NCBI GenBank assembly: GCA_018826075.1 | Contig: JAHKAJ010000005.1 | Span: 1 to 35,446 of the forward strand | DNA length: 35,446 bases | Direction: 5' to 3' | Source of the DNA: Candidatus Omnitrophota bacterium | GTDB lineage: Bacteria; Omnitrophota; Gorgyraeia; Duberdicusellales; 4484-171 | Part shown: one piece after another, positions 1 to 8,400 of the stretch | Layout of the letters: each line of letters opens with the position of its first letter | Numbering within the stretch: position 1 is the stretch's first letter | Program-made: the position numbers and the translations under genes | Notes under the pieces: generated by a model | What the model saw: the letters and a program-made list of their open reading frames with translations, nothing else | Told to the model about the DNA's origin: nothing | Database searches by the model: none

Positions 1-330
1 GGCTACGCTAAAGCGGGGATCCAAAGAGTTAAAGGGGTCTTGAAAAATAATCTGAAGATCCCGGCGCAAGGGCTGTAAATCTTTTTGAGCCAATCGGCTT
101 ATATTCTGGCCTAAAAAACTAATAATCCCTGAATCCGGCTCGATCAACCGGGTGATCAGTCTAGCTAAGGTAGTCTTTCCGCAGCCGGATTCACCGACCA
201 AAGCCAAAGTTTTTCCATCTTCCAGCGAAAAACTCACCCCATCAACCGCCTTGACTAAAGCCACGGTTTTATAAAACAACCCTCTCTTAACCGGATAATA
301 CTTCTTTAGATCTTTTACTTCTAAAATCAT
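1..330 (-). CDS. oppF: Oligopeptide/dipeptide ABC transporter ATP-binding protein, second ATPase (OppF-like), 3' end cut by window edge
   Basis: Only the first 110 codons are in the window, and the frame is open at position 1. The start is ATG at 330-328, overlapping the TGA of the preceding ATPase as ATGA. Visible motifs are Walker A GESGCGKTTLAR near residue 47 and a Q-loop with following sequence (IIFQDPFNSLDPR) at about residues 95-107. The DPFNSLDPR form is typical of the OppF/DppF branch rather than OppD/DppD. The protein would energise the permease pair as a heterodimer with the upstream ATPase, on the inner face of the membrane. Opp and Dpp cannot be separated from sequence alone. Signature and Walker B motifs lie outside the window. 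Confidence 0.93.
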   Translation of the reverse strand, partial: MILEVKDLKKYYPVKRGLFYKTVALVKAVDGVSFSLEDGKTLALVGESGCGKTTLARLITRLIEPDSGIISFLGQNISRLAQKDLQPLRRDLQIIFQDPFNSLDPRFSVA

Positions 331-1295
331 ATTTTAGTGAAGTGGCAACTTACCCAATGGCCGGGTTTTATTTCCCGGTATTCAGGATAAGCCTGCAAAC
401 ATTTATCTTTTTTTAACCGGCAACGCGGATGAAAATAGCAGCCTGAAGGTTTATCTGCCGGATCAGGCACCTGGCCGCCGATAGTCTCCAACTTTTCCTT
501 ACCAGCTATGCCTTTGGGAATAGAAGCAAACAAAGCCTTAGTGTAAGGATGTAAAGGATGATTAAATATTTCTTCGGTAGTCGCCAGTTCAACTATTTTA
601 CCGGCATACATTATCGCTACCCGGTCAACCACCTGCGAACAAAGAGCCAGGTTATGAGTAATTAAAATAAAAGTGAAACCCTTTTCTCGCCTAAGTTTCA
701 AGAAAAGCTCCATAATCTGAGCCTGTACAGTTACATCCAGACTAGTAGTAGGCTCATCGGCAATTAATAATTGAGGATTACAACTTAAAGCCATAGCAAT
801 CACTGCCCGTTGAGCCTGGCCACCGCTTAAGTTATGAGGATAATCATTAATCCGCGACTCTGGCTCAGGAATACCTACTGCCTTAAGCAGCTCTAAAACT
901 TTTTCCTTTTGATTTTTATTCGAAACTTCTCGGTCATGGAAACGGATTCCTTCACCGATTTGAAAACCGATGGTGTAAACCGGATTAAGGGCAGCTAATG
1001 GTTCCTGAAAAACCAGGGAGATTTCTTTGCCGCGGATCGCTTGGATTTCTCTTGCCGACAGCTTTAACAAATCTTTTCCTTGAAAAATTATCTGGCCCTT
1101 GATGATTTTTCCCGGAGACTGAATCAGGCGCATTATCGAATAGGCGGTGACGGTTTTACCGCAGGCTGACTCACCGACTAGGCCTAAAGCTTCCCCCTTT
1201 CTTACCGGAAGATTAACCCCCTCCACTGCCTTGGTCATTAAATCCTCACCGTAAAAATAAGTGTGCAGGTCTTTGATCTCTAAAATATTATCCAT
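327..1295 (-). CDS. oppD: Oligopeptide/dipeptide ABC transporter ATP-binding protein, first ATPase (OppD-like)
   Basis: A 322-residue ATPase with Walker A GESACGKT, Q-loop VFQEPLAALNP, signature LSGGQAQRAVIAMAL, Walker B LLIADEPTTSLD and the switch His in ILITHNL. The C-terminus carries the oligopeptide-ABC extension with GCYFHPRC and further cysteines, usual for OppD/DppD. A longer frame begins at 1337, but I chose the ATG at 1295-1293. It gives the family-typical N-terminus MDNILEIKDLHTYF and lies 1 nt after the permease stop (TAATATG), while the longer version would overlap the permease by about 40 nt. Its stop overlaps the next ATPase start. It powers peptide import together with that ATPase. 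Confidence 0.96.
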   Translation of the reverse strand: MDNILEIKDLHTYFYGEDLMTKAVEGVNLPVRKGEALGLVGESACGKTVTAYSIMRLIQSPGKIIKGQIIFQGKDLLKLSAREIQAIRGKEISLVFQEPLAALNPVYTIGFQIGEGIRFHDREVSNKNQKEKVLELLKAVGIPEPESRINDYPHNLSGGQAQRAVIAMALSCNPQLLIADEPTTSLDVTVQAQIMELFLKLRREKGFTFILITHNLALCSQVVDRVAIMYAGKIVELATTEEIFNHPLHPYTKALFASIPKGIAGKEKLETIGGQVPDPADKPSGCYFHPRCRLKKDKCLQAYPEYREIKPGHWVSCHFTKI

Positions 1296-1296
1296 A

Positions 1297-2388
1297 TTAA
1301 AATTTTCTGCCGATATCCATCTTGGGATCAAAAACATCCCGCAGGCCGTCGCCTAAAAGATTAAAGGCCATAACCGTTATAAAGATAAAAGCACCGGGGA
1401 TCAATATCCAGGGATGAAACTTAAGCTGAGACACTGCCATGGACTCAGAAAGAAGATTACCCCAGGAAGCATAAGGATCCTGGATGCCTAAGCCTAGAAG
1501 GCTTAAAGCTGATTCGCCTAGGATATAGCCGGGTATTGAAAGTGAAGCCGCGACTATCAGGTAAGAAAAACTATGAGGAATGATATGCTGCCAGATTATT
1601 TTAATATCCGATACCCCCAAAGCCCGGGCCGCTAAAACAAACTCCCGCTCACGCAAAGAAAGGGCCATGCCTCTTACCACCCTAGCCAAGCCCGGCCAGC
1701 CGATAAAAGACATAATGCAGACAATAACAAAATAGAGCTGAAGCGAGCTTAAGGAATAGGAAAAAATACTGCGCAACGACAGCATAAGATAAAACCCCGG
1801 GATCATCATGATGATCTCGCAAATCCTCATGATTAAAGTGTCGGTTTTTCCCTTAAAATATCCGGAAATACCCCCGAAAAATAATCCCAAGAATAATGAA
1901 ATTGTCACACCTACTAATCCTATGGAGAGGGAAACCTGTCCGCCGTAAAAAATCCGCGAAAATAAATCGCGGCCGCGGGAATCAGCCCCCCAAAAATAGA
2001 TCCGGGCCTGGGAATCAACGCCAAAAAGATGCCGGTTCGCTTTAAGCATTCCCAAAATATAGTAACTGTCTCCTTTAGCTAAAAACCTTAGAGGGTATTT
2101 TTCGGTTTTATCCTCAACATATATCCGGTTATAAAACTGATCAAATTTCTGGCTGACTTTATAGACAAACGGCCAGGAGAACTTACCGGCCTGATCAATA
2201 ACATGGACTTTAGTCGGCGGAGCATAGCTCAAACTGCGTTGTTCATTGTCGTAATGATAAGGTGCGATAAATCCGGCAAAAATCGCTGATAAATATAAGC
2301 CGACTAATACCCAAAAAGCAACCATAGCTAAACCGTGCTTTTTAAGTTTCCTTATTCCTTTACCTAATTGACTGTACGATTTTTTCAT
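1297..2388 (-). CDS. oppC: Oligopeptide/dipeptide ABC transporter permease (OppC-like)
   Basis: A 363-residue membrane permease of the binding-protein-dependent transport family. There is one N-terminal transmembrane helix (about residues 19-43). A long, probably external, segment of about 100 residues follows, then five or so helices from about residue 145 to 350. The cytoplasmic coupling loop is recognisable as VLAARALGVSDIKIIWQHIIP (EAA-loop pattern A-ARALG--D---I--HIIP). The family is usually near 300 residues, and the extra length is in the segment after the first helix. The ATG overlaps the TGA of the other permease as ATGA, so translation is probably coupled. It pairs with that permease to form the pore. 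Confidence 0.95.
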   Translation of the reverse strand: MKKSYSQLGKGIRKLKKHGLAMVAFWVLVGLYLSAIFAGFIAPYHYDNEQRSLSYAPPTKVHVIDQAGKFSWPFVYKVSQKFDQFYNRIYVEDKTEKYPLRFLAKGDSYYILGMLKANRHLFGVDSQARIYFWGADSRGRDLFSRIFYGGQVSLSIGLVGVTISLFLGLFFGGISGYFKGKTDTLIMRICEIIMMIPGFYLMLSLRSIFSYSLSSLQLYFVIVCIMSFIGWPGLARVVRGMALSLREREFVLAARALGVSDIKIIWQHIIPHSFSYLIVAASLSIPGYILGESALSLLGLGIQDPYASWGNLLSESMAVSQLKFHPWILIPGAFIFITVMAFNLLGDGLRDVFDPKMDIGRKF

Positions 2389-3350
2389 TGATATTGGATT
2401 CTCGGATCTACCCAGGCTAAAACTATGTCAGCAATTAAATAACCTAAAATTAAAAGAAAACTGATCATTAAAAGATCGCCGGCAAATAAAAATAAATCCT
2501 GGCTCATCACTGCATCCAGCATCAATCTACCCAAACCCGGCCAGTTACAGATGATCTCGGTTAAAGCCGCTCCGCTTAATAAACCGGCTAAACTGCCTCC
2601 GAAAATAGTCACCATCGGATTTATGGCATTTCTTACGGCATGTAAATAAATAACCCTATATTCGGGAAGCCCTTTGGCGCGGGCGGTGGTAATATACTGG
2701 GCTCTAAGGACTTCCAGCATGTTTCCCCGCATCAGGCGCTGCAACCCGGCAATACTTGAGGTGCCGATGACCAAGGTAGGGATGATTAAATGTTTCAGTA
2801 AATCCAGAAATTTTCCTAAAGGACTAAAAGCCTCATAATTCAAGGAATGCATTCCTCCGGCCGGCAATATCCCAGTCAAGGAGGCAAAATATAAAAGTAA
2901 AAGTGCAAAGAAAAAACTCGGTATCGACAGGCCGATAAAAGAAAAAAAAGAAAAAAGCTTGTCTGTGAATTTGTATTGATTGACTGCGCAGTAAATCCCC
3001 AAAGGTATGGCGATCAGCCAACTGAACAAAAGCACTGACAATGAAAGAATAAAAGTATTAAACATCCTCGATTTTAAAACTTCAAACACCGGGATTTTGT
3101 AAGCAAAAGAATAACCAAAATCCAGTTTGGAAATGTTGACCAGCCAGTAATAATACTGGGTAAACACATTCTGGTCTAAGTGGTATTTCTGCTCATAAAG
3201 GCGGATGGTATCCTGGGAAACTTGCGGGTTCTGTTTTAGGCTGTCAAAATAATTTCCCGGGGCAAGATTGATGCAGACAAATCCAATAAAACTAACTGCC
3301 AAAAGAAGCGGGATAAAAAACAGCAGCCGGCGGATTATGTAGTTAATCAT
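2385..3350 (-). CDS. oppB: Oligopeptide/dipeptide ABC transporter permease (OppB-like)
   Basis: A 321-residue permease with the classic OppB/DppB N-terminus MINYIIRRLLFFIPLL, a first helix and then a periplasmic segment containing NLAPGNYFDS. The EAA coupling loop is TTARAKGLPEYRVIYLHAVRN at about residue 225. About six transmembrane helices are visible. The length is normal for the family. The start codon overlaps the stop of the substrate-binding protein (ATGA), and the stop overlaps the start of the partner permease in the same way. Confidence 0.96.
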   Translation of the reverse strand: MINYIIRRLLFFIPLLLAVSFIGFVCINLAPGNYFDSLKQNPQVSQDTIRLYEQKYHLDQNVFTQYYYWLVNISKLDFGYSFAYKIPVFEVLKSRMFNTFILSLSVLLFSWLIAIPLGIYCAVNQYKFTDKLFSFFSFIGLSIPSFFFALLLLYFASLTGILPAGGMHSLNYEAFSPLGKFLDLLKHLIIPTLVIGTSSIAGLQRLMRGNMLEVLRAQYITTARAKGLPEYRVIYLHAVRNAINPMVTIFGGSLAGLLSGAALTEIICNWPGLGRLMLDAVMSQDLFLFAGDLLMISFLLILGYLIADIVLAWVDPRIQYQ

Positions 3351-5065
3351 TTAATATAGATCTCTTCTAAATTATGGAAGGCTCCTCCGTAAGGAGTAGG
3401 ATTTAAGTTTCCAAACTTATTGCGTACGGCAAAAATACTTTGCGGAAGCACAGTGTAGATCAAAGGAAGCTCTTGGGCAACGATTTCCTGCCAGCGATCA
3501 TAGAACTGTTTTCGTTTATCCCGGTCCAGCTCCTGGACTGCCTGGTTAAAAATCTTATCGATTTCAGCTTCCCAGGAAGTAGCTGGTTTTGGCTGCTTGG
3601 GATACCAGGCATGAAGATGGCCGCTGGACTGCCAGACATTATTTCCAAAATGCGGCTCAATGCCCCCGGTAAAACCTAAAATCAACGCGTCCCAGTCAAA
3701 GGTAGAATCTAGCTTGCTGGTCAACTGGTTAAAGCTTAAAGGCACAAAATTAACCTTAAACCCCAGCTGTTCTAAATCTTTTTTGATAATATTAGCCAGG
3801 GCAAGCCTTTGGGTATTTTCAGAATTGGTAAAAAGATTAAACTCGATTTTGTTGCCCTGATCATCTTCGGCAATACCATCTTGATCCCGGTCGTAGATAC
3901 CGATCTCTTTAAGTAAAACCTTAGCTTTTTCAATACTGTATTCGTATTTCTCAACATTAGGATTGTAAAAAAATCCGGCTGAAGGGCTCATCGCCGAATC
4001 CTGCCGACTGCCTAAACCATTCATCACAATATTGATTATCGAATCTTTGTCTATAGCGCAAGCTACGGCTTTTCTAAACTTAAGCTCAGTAAACCAGTTT
4101 AGTTTATATTCTGAAACATAGGGTTTTTTGGTTTTCTTGTTCTTGTCTCGATTCTGATTAAACAACAAAAAATTAGTCCCGAAATCCGGGCCGGTATTAT
4201 AAACTTTGAAATTACCTTCTTTTTCTTTGGGCTTTAGAATCGGGTAATCCTGGCCGCGCAATCCGTAATAATCGATCTGGCCCTGCTCGAATTTCAAAAC
4301 CGCGACATCCTGATTCTGAACTACCAAATAAGTTATCTTATCAATATAGGGAAGTCTTTTATTCTGCTTATCCTTTCGCCAATAGTTAGGATTTTTAACT
4401 AAGGTTATCCTTTCAGCCGGTAAATATTTAGAAAGCATAAACGGCCCGGTTCCGACAATATCTTCAAGCTTGGTATCCAAACCCCAGTGATAGTTAAACT
4501 TTCCTTTGCTTACCACCTTTTCCAATAAATGCTTAGGCAAAATCTCCTGGCCCATGCCGCGCAGAAAAGGCGCGAATTTAACCGGTAAAATAAACCTTAC
4601 AGTAAATTTATCCAGCTCCTCGACTTTAAAAATTTTTCCTTCAATAGTAAACACATCCCGGCTGCTGGTTTCAATATCAAGATTAAAAATAAGCTGATTA
4701 AAGGTAAAAACAACATCAGCGGCGGTAAAGGGTACGCCATCAGACCAGTTGACATCCTGGCGTAAATGAAAAGTCCAAACTTTTCCATCTTCACTGACTT
4801 CCCAGCTTTGAGCTAAATTAGGCTCGACTTCAGTGGTAACGCCATTAGTGCGAGTTAGGCCTTCAAAAACCAAGCCCATAATCGCACCGACATTAGACTC
4901 TTTGGATACTATCGGATTAAATGATTTGGGGTCAGTAACCGTAGACAAAACCAACTCACCGCCGTATTTAGGTTTATTTTTAGCACAGGCACACTCCGGG
5001 TGAGCAATAAAAAAAGGAAGGAATAACAACAAGATCAGAGAGAAAACGGTTTTAATTACTTTCAT
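3347..5065 (-). CDS. Peptide ABC transporter substrate-binding protein (SBP_bac_5 family)
   Basis: A 572-residue extracytoplasmic solute-binding protein. The N-terminus MKVIKTVFSLILLLFLPFF is a secretion signal. Cysteines follow at about residues 25-27 (PECACAK) but do not form a canonical lipobox, so lipidation is uncertain. The mature part shows family hallmarks: YGGELVLSTVTDPKSFNP, then GLTRTNG, LAQSWEVSEDGKVWTFHLR (with the WTF-LR signature), WSDGVPFTAADVVFTF, and GTGPF. It would deliver oligopeptides, or another ligand of the Opp/Dpp/Nik group, to the downstream permeases. First gene of the operon; the start lies 23 nt after the giant gene's stop, under a strong promoter-like sequence and inside a perfect inverted repeat. 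Confidence 0.95.
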   Translation of the reverse strand: MKVIKTVFSLILLLFLPFFIAHPECACAKNKPKYGGELVLSTVTDPKSFNPIVSKESNVGAIMGLVFEGLTRTNGVTTEVEPNLAQSWEVSEDGKVWTFHLRQDVNWSDGVPFTAADVVFTFNQLIFNLDIETSSRDVFTIEGKIFKVEELDKFTVRFILPVKFAPFLRGMGQEILPKHLLEKVVSKGKFNYHWGLDTKLEDIVGTGPFMLSKYLPAERITLVKNPNYWRKDKQNKRLPYIDKITYLVVQNQDVAVLKFEQGQIDYYGLRGQDYPILKPKEKEGNFKVYNTGPDFGTNFLLFNQNRDKNKKTKKPYVSEYKLNWFTELKFRKAVACAIDKDSIINIVMNGLGSRQDSAMSPSAGFFYNPNVEKYEYSIEKAKVLLKEIGIYDRDQDGIAEDDQGNKIEFNLFTNSENTQRLALANIIKKDLEQLGFKVNFVPLSFNQLTSKLDSTFDWDALILGFTGGIEPHFGNNVWQSSGHLHAWYPKQPKPATSWEAEIDKIFNQAVQELDRDKRKQFYDRWQEIVAQELPLIYTVLPQSIFAVRNKFGNLNPTPYGGAFHNLEEIYIK

Positions 5066-5077
5066 TGAAAGTAATTA
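5053..5077. promoter_or_regulatory. Perfect 11-bp inverted repeat over the start codon of the transporter operon
   Basis: TAATTACTTTC at 5053-5063 and its exact reverse complement GAAAGTAATTA at 5067-5077 are separated by 3 nt. The repeat spans the ATG of the substrate-binding protein (5065-5063) and touches the TATAAT element (5079-5074). It could be an operator for a dimeric repressor at the transcription start, or an mRNA hairpin over the start codon. The symmetry is seen directly; the role is inferred. Confidence 0.6.
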
Positions 5078-5102
5078 TACCTTAGAGCTTATCGTAAATC
5101 AA
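5074..5102 (-). promoter_or_regulatory. Sigma-70-like promoter of the transporter operon
   Basis: On the minus strand, TTGATT (5102-5097) and TATAAT (5079-5074) are separated by exactly 17 bp. The -10 box is a perfect consensus, and the -35 box matches TTGACA at four of six positions. The -35 box falls in the last codons of the giant gene. Initiation about 7 nt after the -10 box would place the mRNA start within a few bases of the ATG at 5065, so this transcript would be leaderless or nearly so. No good ribosome-binding site is seen upstream; AAGG lies about 14 nt away. Confidence 0.6.
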
Positions 5103-5460
5103 CTACCTGAATAAAGTTAGATTCATTATCATCAACGGGGATGGCGCTGGCGAAAATTAAAGCACCTTTCAGCTTTTTGCCTCGGGGCATCTCAATAGAT
5201 ATATCCTGTTGTGAACTAATCCCTATAAACCGTCCTGGATGAATCTTCCTTGGGTTTTGTCGGCTTTGAGCCTGTTGTTCAGTCTGAACTCCTACCAATT
5301 CTCCCTCAGTAGTTTTCAAACTCCGCCTATTCTCTATTCCCCGCCAACCATGGCGATAGTAAGAAATTATCTGGCTTGACCAGTTGACCTTTTCTTCCGA
5401 CCCCGGCTCGGAAGAATTTGCCCCCGGTGAGCTGGCACCTTTTCGTCGATCATCACTCAT
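5089..5460 (-). other. C-terminal tail
   Basis: Residues about 9988-10111. After the linker (palindrome copy 1 and a GASSPGAN unit) comes a short basic region and then GKKLKGALIFASAIPVDDNE, ending VVDLR. The last strand-like part resembles the end of a small beta domain. No family recognised. The final codons hold the -35 element of the next operon. Confidence 0.4.
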
Positions 5461-8400
5461 AGATAGTCTATTTCCAGGAGCAAAATCATAATCCGGACTG
5501 ATCCAAACTTTGCCACCAGAAGCAACGTCAATGCTAAGTTTCCGGCCACAAATCATACCGCCGGTACAGCGGCTATCGACAGATAAACCCTTACTACGCA
5601 AAAAAGAAGCAACCTTTCGAGCGTAGGCTTGACCACAAACTGAATGTCCGCCGGCGACGTAGGCAGCTATCCTATCCTTATTCGCTCCCAATTGTTCAAA
5701 AACTTCCAGCACCGCCGAAAGAGTTTCTTCGCACCAATCAGACTCTATAGCTGAAATCTTGTTGCGTTTAGGACCATCTTCTTTATTGAAAAGGTGGCTT
5801 AAGAAAAACACCTTTCTTCCATTGCTAAGAGAAGCGCTAAAAGTTACGCCAACACAATTTGCAATATTAGCAGTTAATAATTTCTTCACCCTGGCCTCAG
5901 AGGGGACGCCGACGAAAATAGCTGCTGTCCGAGGATAAACAAAAAGTGCACCCTTGGTGTATAGATAATATTCTCTTTCAGCCTGGCGAAAATGGGAGTT
6001 TTTCACTGAAAGATTATGAAAAACTAAAATATTGCCACCAGCATCTTGTAAACCTTCAATTCTTCTTTGCGGTTCAACCAACATTTTAAAAAGAACACTT
6101 TCTTGCGGAGAACTGGCCGATTTGTCCGACCCCGGCTCGGAAGAATCGGCGCCGCGGCCTGGCGAGCTGGCCCCATATTTTAATTGATAGCGCAAGCGAA
6201 CCCTGGAACCACCAGAATACTCTAGGGTATTCTTTTTTTGCCAACTTAATATGATATTTTCAATAATCGGCCATTGAGACAAATTTGATAATAATCTTGG
6301 TGAGACTGTTGACTGGTTTAAAAAAGTTAAAACCTCTGGCATTAAAGTAACTAAACGCCTTACTTCATGGTATCCGGTCCTGCCTTCTGCTGGCGGAGAG
6401 AGTATAAGATCCCTTACGGCCAAAGATTTTATTTGGGAAGCATCTCGCAAGAAAACTAATATTCTGATAACTCCTTTTGTATTCTTATTAACTATTTCTT
6501 GTTCTAACTCATCCAGAAATATGCCCAAAACAGCTGCCTGGGCTCGAGTAACAACCTCTCTAGGGATTGCTCGAATCCCAGGCCTCCCAGGCCTTTGCAG
6601 AAAATACAATAACCTCGACAGGTGCTTTTTCTGGGTAGCTACTCGCAACTCTGATTCTAAATTAAATCTTCTATTTCTCAAATTGCGGCCTTTGTTGAGG
6701 GAATCCCCCGCCTGCGGCTTTATATCAATGGAATCCCACCTCGACTTTGGTCGCACTGGCTTTGATTCCACCTCTATCGTCATCCAAGCCCCAAATCCTT
6801 GCCCTGATTTAACAACTCTGCTCGGCGGCACTTGTGATTTCATAGATACTACTATATGATCCTGGCTTCTCGCTGCCGTGATAAACCAGGGATGAAAGCC
6901 TAAGTACATGGGACAATTTTTATTGGATATATTTAAACCCACCAGGGATATTTTAAGCTTTACTCCATTTGTGGTGCTTACCAGCCGATAGGTAACTTTT
7001 AACTGGATTGTTCCATTAGTGTCATCGCCACCAAAAAAATGCCTTGCATCTAGCTCTGTTTTATATGTAACTTTTCTTTTAGCACGGTCCCAATCAAAAA
7101 GCCTCCACATAAACGATGCTTCTTTATCAACAGAAGGCCAGATCAGTGAAATTCCCTCGGGAAAAAGTATATCCACACCCTCTACCACAAAACGTACAAC
7201 TTTCCCTCTTTTATTGCTAATTTTGACGTAGGAATGTTTAGACAGAGGAAGCTTGAAATAAAGCGCGTCGAACAAACTCGCCGGCGAGCTGTCAGGCCTT
7301 TTCGGAAGTTTTTCTATTAGTGCCTCTATAAAACCGGGGCTATCTTTTTGTGCTCCAATTAATCTAGCTTTAGAGAATTGTCCATCCCTAAATGCTGCTT
7401 TAGGATCGTTAAAACCATAGTGGACAAAAGAGTTAATACCGGCTGCTTTTCCATACGAGACGTATCTATCTACTTGATTATCGATAAATACAGGATTTCG
7501 CGGCTTATCATAATGCCGCCTATATGTTTCAAGCGCTATCTCAAATATTCTTTTCCCATCTGGTTTAACTACCCTATTTTCTCCGGTAATGATAATTAAC
7601 TTTGGGTCTATCAAGCCGGGATAATAATGATTAAATAACTGCGTCATCCATTTTCGGCCAGCAGCTTCAAAATTTGATATGACCCCAAATTTAATTTGTA
7701 GTGCTGATTGGATTTTCAATAAAGCGTTGAGTCTTTGCTGAATATAGGGATTTGGACGCATTGGCCCAAAATAAGCATCTTCGAACCCTGCTACGCTAAC
7801 TAGCTTCTTTACATTATATTTTCTCAAATAATTATTAATATGTTTAACCCAAGGATGAAATTTTTCAGAATGCCTATGCAGGTCATGCCGGCTAATTATT
7901 CCAGAGTTAGCCTCAACTTCTCCTGGCGGAATGACTAGTTGACGCAAACCTGCCTTAAAATCCTCCCATTGTCCTTTCCGCCTTAGAGCGTCCTCCTTTA
8001 ATCCAGAGTAGTTGACTAATTTCCTAACTGTCTCGTCAAAAAAGTCTTCAATCTGCGTGCCTAAAACTCTGCCATAGTCAAAAAATACGACATTGGTTTG
8101 TGTATCTTGTCCTGACGAGCTGGCGACTTCCCCTTCTGTTGTACTAAATCTTCTCCCGCCAACAATCGTTGAACTCGACAAAAACCTTGTTTTTGGGCCT
8201 AAGGCTTCTAAAGAATTTAAACTTTTCTTTACTTTTTTAACTTCTTCATCAAATCGTACAACCGCCATTCTAACATCTGAATTAACTCGCCTGAGTCTTA
8301 AATATCTATGAAACTCTCTAGAAAGAAGATCAAGGGCATTAATAAACAACCACTTATCGATAAAAAGATTCCTAAAATTAGCCATATTCCTGGCAAGAGT

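Noticed and set aside
1296..1337. Longer N-terminus for the first ATPase starting at 1337
   Set aside because: It would overlap the permease gene by about 40 nt and add non-family sequence. The ATG at 1295 gives the conserved N-terminus and tight operon spacing.
5061..5065. Canonical lipoprotein signal for the substrate-binding protein
   Set aside because: The cysteines after the hydrophobic core sit in PECAC, not in a lipobox pattern, so only a general secretion signal is supported.
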